Shown here: piece by piece, positions 14,336-20,891 of the stretch
Layout of the letters: each line of letters starts with the position of its first letter
How positions within the stretch are numbered: the first letter of the stretch is position 1
The notes under the pieces: generated by a model
What the model saw: only the letters and a program-made list of their open reading frames with translations
Databases searched by the model: none
Told to the model about the DNA's origin: nothing
Made by a program: the position numbers and the translations under genes
Assembly (NCBI GenBank): GCA_002083565.1
Contig: MSXM01000037.1
Coordinates: forward strand, 22,363-43,253
Reading direction: 5' to 3'
From: Nitrospira sp. ST-bin4
GTDB taxonomy: Bacteria > Nitrospirota > Nitrospiria > Nitrospirales > Nitrospiraceae
Length of the DNA: 20,891 nt

Positions 14336-14683
14336 ATGGAGCTCTACGAGTCTCTGTTCATTATCCGTCCGTCCGTCTCCGACGAGGAGACCAAAACCCT
14401 GATCGAGAAGATGAAAGGCGTTGCCGATAAAACCGGTGCGCAGTTCATTAAGGCTGAAAATCTAGGCAAAAAGAAACTTGCCTATGAAGTGCGTCGGGAA
14501 CGGAAGGGCACGTATGCCTATTTTTACTTCAAGGCGCCGAATAACACGGTCGGTGAACTCGAGCGGGCCTATCGATTGGAAGACAACATTATCAAGTTTC
14601 TGACGATTCATCATGAGAAGCCATTGGTGGAGCGCCGTCCATTAGAAGTCTCGGCACAGGAGTCCGACGGTGGCCGGATTTAA
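14336..14683 (+). CDS. rpsF: 30S ribosomal protein S6
   Basis: S6 is a small-subunit platform protein that binds 16S rRNA together with S18. The 115-residue product starts with the typical MELYESLFIIRPSVSDEE and carries LAYEVRRERKGTYAYFYFKA and LERAYRLEDNIIKFLT, covering the whole ferredoxin-like S6 fold. The ATG at 14336 has AGGAGG at 14322-14327. The same frame stays open upstream, but those codons look like leader. The 3' end overlaps ssb by 14 bases, and ssb and rpsR follow in the classical rpsF-ssb-rpsR order. Confidence 0.96.
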   Translation: MELYESLFIIRPSVSDEETKTLIEKMKGVADKTGAQFIKAENLGKKKLAYEVRRERKGTYAYFYFKAPNNTVGELERAYRLEDNIIKFLTIHHEKPLVERRPLEVSAQESDGGRI

Positions 14684-15071
14684 TAAAGTCATTCTCATGG
14701 GGAACCTCACGCGGAACCCCGAGCTGCGGTACACACCGAGCGGGACGCCGGTAGCGAGTTTCGGCCTTGCCGTGAGCCGACGGTTCAAACAGGGCGAGGA
14801 TCTGAAGGAAGAAGTTTGTTTCGTCGATATCGTGGTGTTCGGCAAGCAAGCGGAACATTGTGGGCAGTATCTCAGTAAGGGCAACGGTGCAATCGTCGAG
14901 GGACGGCTACAGCAGCGACGATGGGAAACCGAAGACGGTCAAAAGCGCAGCAAGCACGAAGTCGTCGCGCAGGCTGTGACGTTTATGCCCAAACGTCAAG
15001 AGGGTGGGACTGCCGGTGCAGAGCCTCCGGCTCACGATGAGCCCGGCTATGACATGGATGAACAAGGTTGA
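14670..15071 (+). CDS. ssb: single-stranded DNA-binding protein, without the canonical C-terminal tip
   Basis: SSB coats single-stranded DNA during replication and repair. The 133-residue protein has a complete OB fold: MAGFNKVILMGNLTRNPELRY without trailing residues, then TPSGTPVASFGLAVSRRF, a central DIVVFGKQAEHCGQYLSKG and GRLQQRRWETEDGQKR. The C-terminal tail is only about 25 residues and ends in DMDEQG. The tip DDDIPF, which recruits partner proteins in most bacterial SSBs, is missing. The adjacent frames after the stop do not restore it. GTG 14670 has AGGAG at 14658-14662 and overlaps rpsF, so the genes are coupled. Confidence 0.92.
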   Translation: MAGFNKVILMGNLTRNPELRYTPSGTPVASFGLAVSRRFKQGEDLKEEVCFVDIVVFGKQAEHCGQYLSKGNGAIVEGRLQQRRWETEDGQKRSKHEVVAQAVTFMPKRQEGGTAGAEPPAHDEPGYDMDEQG

Positions 15072-15095
15072 GCGCGTAGGAATGAGGAGGCAGTG

Positions 15096-15353
15096 ATGGA
15101 ACGGAGTAACGACAGTGAGCGTGGCGGGGGCGGAGGCAGATTGTTTCAGCGGAGGCGGCCGTGCCGCTTTTGCCTGGAGAAGGCTCCGATCGATTTCAAG
15201 GACGCCGGGTTGCTGAGAAATTTCCTGACTGAGCGGGGGCGGATCGTCCCGCGACGTATTTCTGGAAACTGCATGCGCCATCAACGTGAGTTGACCGTCG
15301 CCGTCAAGCGGGCTCGCCATATTGCCATCATCAGTTTCGCAGAGGAGCGATAA
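15096..15353 (+). CDS. rpsR: 30S ribosomal protein S18, zinc-binding type
   Basis: S18 forms a complex with S6 on the 30S platform. The 85-residue protein has the S18 core PIDFKDAGLLRNFLTERGRI and VPRRISGNC. It retains C23, C26, C59 and H62 (CRFC and CMRHQ), the metal-binding C+ set that many bacteria have lost. A Gly-rich N-terminus precedes the core. GAGGAGG at 15084-15090 fits the ATG at 15096 better than the adjacent GTG at 15093. rplI, which often follows rpsR, is absent; a YceD-type gene comes next. Confidence 0.95.
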   Translation: MERSNDSERGGGGGRLFQRRRPCRFCLEKAPIDFKDAGLLRNFLTERGRIVPRRISGNCMRHQRELTVAVKRARHIAIISFAEER

Positions 15354-15415
15354 CAAGCGTGACCGGTGATTGCAGCGTATTGGAGCGGGGCGGCGGCGAG
15401 TCGCTGGGGATCGGG

Positions 15416-16009
15416 ATGGATCTACTCACACCCAAGATTGCAGATATCACGGCGGACGGCGTTTCACTCTCAGGTAATCTGACGGCTGAAGAGCTGGGAC
15501 TCACCGATGCAGACGTGTCTATTAATGGAACATTGTCGGTGGGGCTGGATCTTCGATCAGTCGAACGCACGATCTGCCTGACGGGAGTTGTGGAAGGAAC
15601 GGCAGTTCATCAATGTGTGCGCTGTCTAAAGGATTTTGAGAGTCCCATCGCCTTCTCTGTGCGCGCTGCCTATGAACGGGAAATCAAGGCTGCGGCACCC
15701 GCAGCCAAGCAAGATGCTGGATGGAAGAAGAAACCAGCGCCGGTAGTTGAACCCAAGCTGGAAGAGCCGGACGATGATTTGTACTATTACACGGGTGATC
15801 AGCTCGATCTGGCGCCGATGCTTCGTGAGCAGTTGATTCTCGCTTCTCCAATGCATCCGCTGTGTGTCGAGGAATGCCTTGGGCTCTGCGCCCAATGCGG
15901 GAAAAATTTAAATGAGGGGCCGTGTCGCTGCGCCGCGGAACCGACGGGAAGTCCGTTTCAAGTTCTGCGCGGCATGAAAGAAAAGTTGCAAGAGCCTGCC
16001 GGTCAGTGA
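15416..16009 (+). CDS. yceD: YceD/DUF177 family protein
   Basis: Members of this family are almost always encoded just before rpmF, as here, and are linked to 23S rRNA accumulation or ribosome assembly (function in this organism inferred). The 197-residue product contains the HQCVRCLKDF motif in the middle. A C-terminal cysteine cluster (CVEECLGLCAQCGKNLNEGPCRC, split by positions about 164-186) is typical of the zinc-ribbon-like YceD forms. A Lys/Pro/Glu-rich linker lies between the two. ATG 15416 is preferred because MDLLTPKIADI fits the family's N-terminus and GGGGA lies 5 bases before it. GTG 15359, 6 bases after rpsR, would add 19 non-conserved residues and cannot be excluded. Confidence 0.85.
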   Translation: MDLLTPKIADITADGVSLSGNLTAEELGLTDADVSINGTLSVGLDLRSVERTICLTGVVEGTAVHQCVRCLKDFESPIAFSVRAAYEREIKAAAPAAKQDAGWKKKPAPVVEPKLEEPDDDLYYYTGDQLDLAPMLREQLILASPMHPLCVEECLGLCAQCGKNLNEGPCRCAAEPTGSPFQVLRGMKEKLQEPAGQ

Positions 16010-16042
16010 AAGGCCCGGCAGTGGCTCGAAGAAGGAGTTGCC

Positions 16043-16228
16043 ATGCCCAATCCGAAACATAAACACTCACGAGCGAGACGAGATAAGCGCCGGACGCAAA
16101 AGCTGCGTATGACGCCTCCGGGGATGTCTGTCTGTCCCCAGTGCCACGAGTTGAAACTGCCGCACTATACGTGTTTGAACTGCGGGACATACAAGGGCAA
16201 GGCTGTCATTCAAGTCGAAGAAGCGTAA
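16043..16228 (+). CDS. rpmF: 50S ribosomal protein L32, zinc-binding type
   Basis: L32 is a small basic protein of the large subunit. The 61-residue product begins with MPNPKHKHSRARRDKRRTQ and has a complete zinc ribbon, CPQC...CLNCG (C31, C34, C44, C47). AAGGAG precedes the ATG. It sits 33 bases after the YceD gene. The usual yceD-rpmF-plsX-fab order is kept, although a 255-270 base gap separates it from plsX. Confidence 0.96.
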   Translation: MPNPKHKHSRARRDKRRTQKLRMTPPGMSVCPQCHELKLPHYTCLNCGTYKGKAVIQVEEA

Positions 16229-16501
16229 CGGAAGGTGCACTGTGCTCTGTGACATCGGCCTGACTCCGGCGGGTGGCGCGACTGTCGTAGGCCGCTTCTA
16301 TTCGGCAGCACATTGGCGCACATCCGCCGGTCCCCAATTTGTCACAGGACGTAGACAGGAGAGCCGTGCGCCAGGTTCTGCTTCCTCTTCGTTGTGCAAA
16401 TCCTCGCATGAGGCTCAACGCTCTGCCGTGTCCGTCGAATCAGAAAAACTGCACATGGACAGCCGGTTGATCCGACACCAGCCGTGACCACCTCATCCCG
16501 C
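16229..16501. other. long rpmF-plsX gap with uncertain small reading frames
   Basis: This gap is wider than usual for the rpmF-plsX junction. A GTG frame of 81 codons (16242-16487) is preceded by GGAAGG at 16230-16235. A second GTG frame of 34 codons (16366-16470) has AGGAGA in front. Neither encodes anything recognisable, and both predicted peptides look like random Arg/Ser/Cys-rich translation, so I do not call a gene. No clear promoter or terminator was found. Confidence 0.4.
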
Positions 16502-17521
16502 ATGAAGATCGCACTTGACGCGGTGGGAGGCGACCATGGCCCGGCTCCCTGCATCGAAGGCGCTTTCCAGGCCATCAGTGAGTCGGATGTCGAGGTCATT
16601 CTCGTCGGCGACGAGACGATGCTGAAACAAGAATGCGGCCGTCTCGGCTATAACGATGCCCGCGTGTCCATTCGTCATGCGTCCCAAGTTGTTACCATGG
16701 AGGAATCTCCTGCGGCCATGGTCCGAAAGAAGCGGGACTCGTCGATTTGGGTTGCCACCGGAATGGTGAAGAGCGGTGAAGCCGATGCCGTCGTAAGTCC
16801 AGGCAACACGGGAGCCAGCATGGTCGCCTCATTTTTTGTATTGGGGCTGACGAAAGGCGTGGAACGACCGGCGATTGCCACCAGTTTGCCGACGGTGACC
16901 GGTGAAGCGATCATTCTTGATGTGGGGGCGAATGTTGATTGTGGCGCGAAGGATCTTCATCAGTTTGCCGTGATGGGGAATGAGTACGGGAAGTACTTAT
17001 TCGGCAAGCCCAATCCTCGTGTCGGCCTGCTGAGTATTGGCGAAGAGGACAGCAAAGGCAATGAGGTCACGAAGGAAGCCTTTAAGCTATTAAAGGCAAG
17101 TTCGTTGAATTTCGTCGGCAATGTCGAGGGGCGCGAGGTATACAGCGGAAATGCGGATGTGGTGGTGTGCGATGGGTTCATTGGAAACGTTGCGTTGAAG
17201 ATATCCGAAGGCGTTGCCGAGACGATCAGCAAATTGTTGCTCAAGGAGATTTCAGGGTCCCTGCTTGGACGGCTGGCCTATCCCCTGATTGCAGCTCCCC
17301 TGAAGAAACTCAAGCGGCGGATCGATTATGCCGAGTTCGGCGGTGCACCGTTGCTTGGAGTCAACGGCATTACAATCATTTGCCATGGCCGGTCGTCAGC
17401 AAAAGCCATCAAGAACGCCATTCGCCGGGCCAAAGGCATGGCTGAAGGACGGGTACAAGAACTTATTCAGCGAAATATCGAAGGCAGCCTTGCTGGTCCT
17501 TCGGTGGAGCAGGAAACATGA
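16502..17521 (+). CDS. plsX: phosphate acyltransferase PlsX
   Basis: PlsX converts acyl-ACP to acyl-phosphate, the acyl donor for PlsY in phospholipid synthesis, and is a peripheral membrane enzyme. The 339-residue product begins with the conserved MKIALDAVGGDHGP. It contains MVRKKRDSS, VSPGNTGA, ILDVGANVDC and LLSIGEEDSKGNE, all family hallmarks. ATG 16502 is chosen because the protein then starts exactly as the family does; GTG 16484 would add six residues. Neither start has a good Shine-Dalgarno. Its stop overlaps the fabH start (ATGA), giving tight coupling of phospholipid and fatty acid initiation enzymes. Confidence 0.95.
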   Translation: MKIALDAVGGDHGPAPCIEGAFQAISESDVEVILVGDETMLKQECGRLGYNDARVSIRHASQVVTMEESPAAMVRKKRDSSIWVATGMVKSGEADAVVSPGNTGASMVASFFVLGLTKGVERPAIATSLPTVTGEAIILDVGANVDCGAKDLHQFAVMGNEYGKYLFGKPNPRVGLLSIGEEDSKGNEVTKEAFKLLKASSLNFVGNVEGREVYSGNADVVVCDGFIGNVALKISEGVAETISKLLLKEISGSLLGRLAYPLIAAPLKKLKRRIDYAEFGGAPLLGVNGITIICHGRSSAKAIKNAIRRAKGMAEGRVQELIQRNIEGSLAGPSVEQET

Positions 17522-18492
17522 AGTCCCGTATTACTGGCACAGGCTCGTACGCGCCTGCCAAAGTGCTGACGAATGCGGATCTCGAACGCATGGTGGCGAC
17601 TTCGGACGAGTGGATTCGTGAACGGACGGGCATCCGAGAGCGGCATATCGCAGCGGCCGGAGAGGCATGCTCGGATCTGGCTGTCCAAGCTGGAAGGCGC
17701 GCACTGGCGGCGGCAGGTCTTCCCGCCACTGAGCTCGATATGGTCTTGGTTGCCACCTGTACGGGAGACTATCCGCTTCCATCGACGGCCTGTTTGGTAC
17801 AGCATCAACTCGGCGCGACCAAGGCAGCGGCCTGTGACATTGCGGCCGCATGTTGCGGCTTTGTCTATGCGCTGTCGGTGGCTGATGCGTATGTGAAGGC
17901 CGGGATGCGTCATGTCCTGGTGATCGGGTCGGAAGTCATGTCCGCTATTACAGATTGGAAGGACCGAAATACCTGTGTCCTATTTGGAGACGGGGCTGGG
18001 GCGGCGGTTGTCAGTGCGGGTGATGGAGAGCGGGGCATTTTGTCTACACACCTTCGCTCCGATGGAAATTTGAACGAACTGATCGCCGTACCGGGGGGCG
18101 GTTCTCGGATGCCGCCGTCTGAGAAAACCATTGCGGAACGAATGCAGTGTATCAAGATGAAGGGACATGAAACCTTCAAGGTCGCGGTGCGGAACCTGGA
18201 AGAGATCGCCAGGGAAACCTTGGCTGCGAATCATGTTCGTGTGGAAGACCTTGATTTATATGTGCCCCACCAGGCGAATCTCAGGATTCTCACGGCGGTC
18301 ATGGAGCGCCTCGGTCTTCCAGCAGAAAAAGTGATGCTCAATCTCGACCGGTATGGCAATACGTCGGCCGCGTCGATTCCCATTGCGTTGGATGAAGCGG
18401 TGCGCGCAGGGCGTATCAGGGACGGATCGCTGGTCATGCTTGGCGCGTTTGGGGCCGGGCTGACGTGGGCCTCTGCCATGATCCGGTGGTAA
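17518..18492 (+). CDS. fabH: beta-ketoacyl-ACP synthase III
   Basis: FabH starts fatty acid synthesis by condensing acetyl-CoA with malonyl-ACP. The 324-residue protein keeps the Cys-His-Asn triad: C112 in AACCGFVYAL, H251 in VPHQANLRIL and N281 in YGNTSAAS. The residue after the nucleophile is a second Cys rather than the usual Ala or Ser. The N-terminal TSDEWIRERTGIRERH is typical. The start overlaps the plsX stop by 4 bases, with AGGA at a short distance. A promoter-like sequence follows the gene, before fabD. Confidence 0.96.
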   Translation: MKSRITGTGSYAPAKVLTNADLERMVATSDEWIRERTGIRERHIAAAGEACSDLAVQAGRRALAAAGLPATELDMVLVATCTGDYPLPSTACLVQHQLGATKAAACDIAAACCGFVYALSVADAYVKAGMRHVLVIGSEVMSAITDWKDRNTCVLFGDGAGAAVVSAGDGERGILSTHLRSDGNLNELIAVPGGGSRMPPSEKTIAERMQCIKMKGHETFKVAVRNLEEIARETLAANHVRVEDLDLYVPHQANLRILTAVMERLGLPAEKVMLNLDRYGNTSAASIPIALDEAVRAGRIRDGSLVMLGAFGAGLTWASAMIRW

Positions 18493-18528
18493 TCGTGCTG
18501 CCGTCGGTATGCTCAAAACTTTTTCCCG

Positions 18529-18559
18529 TTGACATTCCAGGGCAATTCTAAGATATCTA
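18529..18559 (+). promoter_or_regulatory. possible promoter directly upstream of fabD
   Basis: A perfect TTGACA (18529-18534) lies in the 74-base gap. Candidate -10 boxes are GATATC (18552-18557, spacer 17) or TATCTA (18554-18559, spacer 19). Either would place transcription start within a few bases of the fabD ATG at 18567. The -10 match is modest. Confidence 0.45.
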
Positions 18560-18566
18560 ACAGCCT

Positions 18567-19505
18567 ATGGCATCCGGCATCGGTCTGGTATTCCCAGGCC
18601 AAGGTTCGCAATCTGTGGGGATGGGCAAATCGCTGTGCGAGGCTCATCCGGCAATTAAGCAAGTCTACGAGGAAGCCTCGTCGGTGCTAGGGTACGACAG
18701 TGCTGCGCTCTGTTTTGAGGGCCCGGCAGAGAGGCTCAATTTAACGGAGTATACGCAGCCGGCTCTGTTGGTGAGCAGTATCGCTGCGTTGAAAACATTG
18801 GAATCAGCCGGGATACAACCAATTGCAGTGGCAGGTCACAGTTTGGGTGAGTATTCGGCGCTCGTGGCGGCAGGTGGTGTGTCGTTTCGAGATGCAGTCG
18901 GATTAGTCCAAAAGCGCGGCCGCTATATGTCAGAAGCCGTGGCTCCGGGTACAGGTCTTGTTGCCGCGTTGTTGGGGTTGACGCCGGATGTCGTCAAAGA
19001 TGTTTGTCGAGAGGCATCAGTGGTTGGAGTCGTGGCTGCCGCCAATTTTAATTCGCCGGGCCAGGTCGTGATTGCAGGTGAAAAGGCGGCGGTGGAACGG
19101 GCTATCGAGTTGGCCAAAGAAAAAGGCTGCAAGAAGGCGATTCCTTTGCCGGTGAGTGTGCCGGTACATACGCCATTGATGCAACGCGCGGCCGATCGAT
19201 TGGCCACGGACCTGGCGGCAATCCGCTGGTCGGACCTTCGGGCGCCCCTCATCAATAATGCTGAGGCGCGGGCGATCAGCCGAGCGAGCGAAATCCACGC
19301 GTCGTTGGTCAAGCAATTGTCGTCTTCCGTGCTATGGGAAGACACGGTCAGGACCATGGGCGCGATGGGGGTGACAACGTTCGTGGAGGTAGGGCCGGGG
19401 GCGGTGCTGACCGGTTTAATCAAGCGTATTCTTCCCGAGGCGCGTCTGATGAATGTAAACGATCCTAAGTCGCTGGAAACCACCTTGAACAACGTGAACA
19501 GGTGA
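18567..19505 (+). CDS. fabD: malonyl-CoA:ACP transacylase
   Basis: FabD moves malonyl from CoA to ACP, supplying the elongation units. The 312-residue protein has FPGQGSQSVGMG (9-20) and GHSLGEYSALVAAG with nucleophile S92. H201, in PVSVPVHTPLM, is at the standard position for the catalytic histidine, and the GPGAVLTGLIKR C-terminal motif is present. No Shine-Dalgarno is visible before the ATG at 18567, and a promoter-like sequence ends only about 7 bases upstream, so a leaderless or very short-leader mRNA is possible. It lies between fabH and fabG, as in the classic fab cluster. Confidence 0.96.
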   Translation: MASGIGLVFPGQGSQSVGMGKSLCEAHPAIKQVYEEASSVLGYDSAALCFEGPAERLNLTEYTQPALLVSSIAALKTLESAGIQPIAVAGHSLGEYSALVAAGGVSFRDAVGLVQKRGRYMSEAVAPGTGLVAALLGLTPDVVKDVCREASVVGVVAAANFNSPGQVVIAGEKAAVERAIELAKEKGCKKAIPLPVSVPVHTPLMQRAADRLATDLAAIRWSDLRAPLINNAEARAISRASEIHASLVKQLSSSVLWEDTVRTMGAMGVTTFVEVGPGAVLTGLIKRILPEARLMNVNDPKSLETTLNNVNR

Positions 19506-19575
19506 AAGTCGGCAAGTGAGTAGCGTGCATCGATACGTGCGCGTCTAATTTTCAAGCTTCGAGCAGGAGTTGGTT

Positions 19576-20319
19576 ATGTCTTTGCAGGGAAGGGTTGCAA
19601 TTGTTACTGGTGCCGCGCAGGGAATCGGTCGGGCCATTGCTGAAACCCTTGCGCAAGCAGGAGCAGATATCGTGGTCGGTGATATTGATCCGGGCCGTTC
19701 CCTCGAAACCGTGAACGCAGTTGAGAAGCTGGGGCGGAGGGCGTTGAATGTCAAAGTCAACGTCGCGGAGGCCGATGACACCAAAGCGATGGTTGAGCAG
19801 GTACTCAAGGCGTGGGGGAAAGTCGATATCCTGGTCAACAATGCCGGTATCACCCGTGATGGCCTCTTGCTGCGCATGAAAGAAGAGGATTGGAACCTGG
19901 TGCTTCAGGTCAATCTCAATGGAACCTTCAATTGCACGAAGGCGGTCTTGCAGGCGATGACTAAGCAGCGGTATGGTCGTATCGTTAATATTGCATCGAT
20001 CGTGGGGGTAATGGGTAACGCAGGGCAGGCCAATTACGCGGCGTCGAAAGCGGCCGTCATCGGCTTTACCAAAACGGTTGGACGGGAATATGCCAGCCGC
20101 AATGTTACGGTCAATGCCGTGGCTCCGGGCTTTATCGATACTGCGATGACCCATGGGTTGCCGGCGGATGTGAAAGAGACGCTGCAGAAGCAGATTCCGT
20201 TAGGCCGGCTTGGTACACCGGCGGACATCGCGGCGGCTGTGCGGTTTCTCGTGTCCGAAGACGCGGCCTATATTACCGGCCACGTGTTACATGTAAACGG
20301 TGGAATGTTGATGGTGTGA
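19576..20319 (+). CDS. fabG: 3-oxoacyl-ACP reductase
   Basis: FabG is the NADPH-dependent short-chain dehydrogenase that reduces 3-oxoacyl-ACP in each elongation round. The 247-residue protein has the cofactor loop TGAAQGIG (11-18), NNAG (88-91), N113, and the catalytic S141, Y154 and K158 (YAASK). It ends in the FabG-typical TGHVLHVNGGMLMV. ATG 19576 is chosen with GGAG at 19566-19569; an upstream in-frame TTG adds two residues. The identity as FabG rather than a generic SDR is supported by length and by the adjacent fabD and acpP. Confidence 0.96.
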   Translation: MSLQGRVAIVTGAAQGIGRAIAETLAQAGADIVVGDIDPGRSLETVNAVEKLGRRALNVKVNVAEADDTKAMVEQVLKAWGKVDILVNNAGITRDGLLLRMKEEDWNLVLQVNLNGTFNCTKAVLQAMTKQRYGRIVNIASIVGVMGNAGQANYAASKAAVIGFTKTVGREYASRNVTVNAVAPGFIDTAMTHGLPADVKETLQKQIPLGRLGTPADIAAAVRFLVSEDAAYITGHVLHVNGGMLMV

Positions 20320-20410
20320 GGCATCGGAGCCGATTTCAATGTATGGCCGTGACAGATCCCCATGTGACGGCGACGAGTGAGTCCTATCGGGGAAGGAGGT
20401 AGGGAGAGCA

Positions 20411-20644
20411 ATGGCAACCGTTGAGGAACGTGTAAAAAAGATTATTGCCGAGCAGCTTGGTGTGGAGGAGGATGAAGTGACCCCTGAGGCGTCCTTCGTT
20501 GAAGACCTCGGCGCCGATTCGCTCGACACGGTCGAGCTGGTGATGGCACTTGAAGAGGAGTTCTCGATCGAGATTCCGGATGAGGATGCGGAGAAGATTC
20601 TCACGGTTGGAAAGGCCCTGGATTACATCAAGGAAAAATCATAA
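20411..20644 (+). CDS. acpP: acyl carrier protein
   Basis: ACP carries the growing acyl chain on a 4'-phosphopantetheine arm. The 77-residue acidic protein contains the GADSLDTVELVMALEEEF helix with the attachment serine S37 in DSL, and has the typical IEIPDEDAEKILTVGKALDYI C-terminus. A strong purine-rich region (GGAAGGAGGTAGGGAG) precedes the ATG, consistent with the high expression expected of ACP. It is followed by fabF after 14 bases. Confidence 0.97.
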   Translation: MATVEERVKKIIAEQLGVEEDEVTPEASFVEDLGADSLDTVELVMALEEEFSIEIPDEDAEKILTVGKALDYIKEKS

Positions 20645-20658
20645 GGCCCGTCTCTGTG

Positions 20659-20891
20659 ATGCCTGATCGACCTACACGCCGAGTTGTTGTGACCGGCCTC
20701 GGATTAGTGACTCCCCTCGGTACGGGTGTCGAAAAAACATGGAACGCTCTCTGTGCTGGAGAGTCGGGGATCCGCCGGATCAGTCGCTTTGATCCGACCG
20801 GGTATGATGCACAGATTGCCGGGGAAGTCACCGATTTTGATCCGGCCCGTTTCATTGAGAAAAAAGAAATCAAGAAGATGGACACCTTCAT
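20659..20891 (+). CDS. fabF: beta-ketoacyl-ACP synthase II (5' part, runs off the window)
   Basis: FabF condenses malonyl-ACP with acyl-ACP during elongation. About 77 residues are visible, with the family N-terminus RRVVVTGLGLVTPLGTGVEKTWNALCAGESGIRRI, split by TG/LG repeats, and FDPTGYDAQIAGEVTDFDP. The frame stays open to the window edge, so the catalytic Cys-His-His residues are not seen. ATG 20659 is chosen; GTG 20656 is directly adjacent in frame. AAGG at 20643-20646 is a weak ribosome binding site. The acpP-fabF order is standard. Confidence 0.9.
   Translation, partial: MPDRPTRRVVVTGLGLVTPLGTGVEKTWNALCAGESGIRRISRFDPTGYDAQIAGEVTDFDPARFIEKKEIKKMDTF

Noticed and set aside
1..20891. Mobile element, prophage, CRISPR array or defence system
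   Set aside because: No transposase, integrase, direct-repeat array, Cas-like or phage protein was recognised, and the gene content is continuous housekeeping and pilus genes.

Overview
The window is an ordinary, densely packed bacterial chromosome segment of about 55-57% G+C (estimated by eye). Nearly all genes lie on the + strand. The content suggests a Gram-negative-type, deep-branching bacterium, most likely Nitrospira or a relative in the phylum Nitrospirota. This rests on three observations: a proC-yggT-divIVA cluster as in Gram-positive bacteria sits beside PilC/PilS/PilR type IV pilus genes; the S18 and L32 proteins are the zinc-binding, cysteine-rich type; and fab genes follow rpmF directly. 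The taxonomic call is inference from gene order and protein style, not from a marker comparison.

Layout: (1) 1-2909, the end of a YggS-type PLP protein, proC, yggT, divIVA and a CubicO/class C-type serine hydrolase. The first three are tightly coupled. (2) 2906-3919, a minus-strand hypothetical gene and pgsA, which diverge from two back-to-back sigma70-like promoters. (3) 4063-9474, pilC, a PilS-like kinase, a PilR/NtrC-like sigma54 activator and ispE. The last three overlap one another. (4) 9499-12047, prs with its own promoter, rplY (CTC/TL5 form) and pth. (5) 12033-12103, an inverted array of degenerate heptamers that supplies the 3' end of pth. (6) 12114-14128, ychF and a degenerate receiver-GGDEF protein. 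(7) 14268-16228, rpsF, ssb, rpsR, a YceD/DUF177 gene and rpmF, behind a structured leader. (8) 16502-20891, plsX, fabH, fabD, fabG, acpP and the start of fabF, forming the core of type II fatty acid synthesis.

How the genes fit together: PlsX, FabD, FabH, FabG, ACP and FabF make acyl-ACP and feed it into phospholipid synthesis, and PgsA upstream makes the phosphatidylglycerol head-group precursor. The ribosomal block combines S6, SSB and S18 with YceD and L32, and L25, Pth and YchF add further translation functions. PilC with PilS/PilR forms a partial type IV pilus/secretion module; pilB, pilT and the pilins are not here.

No tRNA, rRNA, CRISPR array, insertion sequence or prophage was seen, and no stretch of 300 bases lacks a gene. 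No complete novel system is evident. The most interesting items are the catalytically degenerate REC-GGDEF protein that keeps its c-di-GMP inhibitory site, the heptamer inverted repeat at the pth end, the structured leaders of pgsA, pilS and rpsF, an SSB without the usual C-terminal tip, and an SD-led 24-codon ORF before prs.
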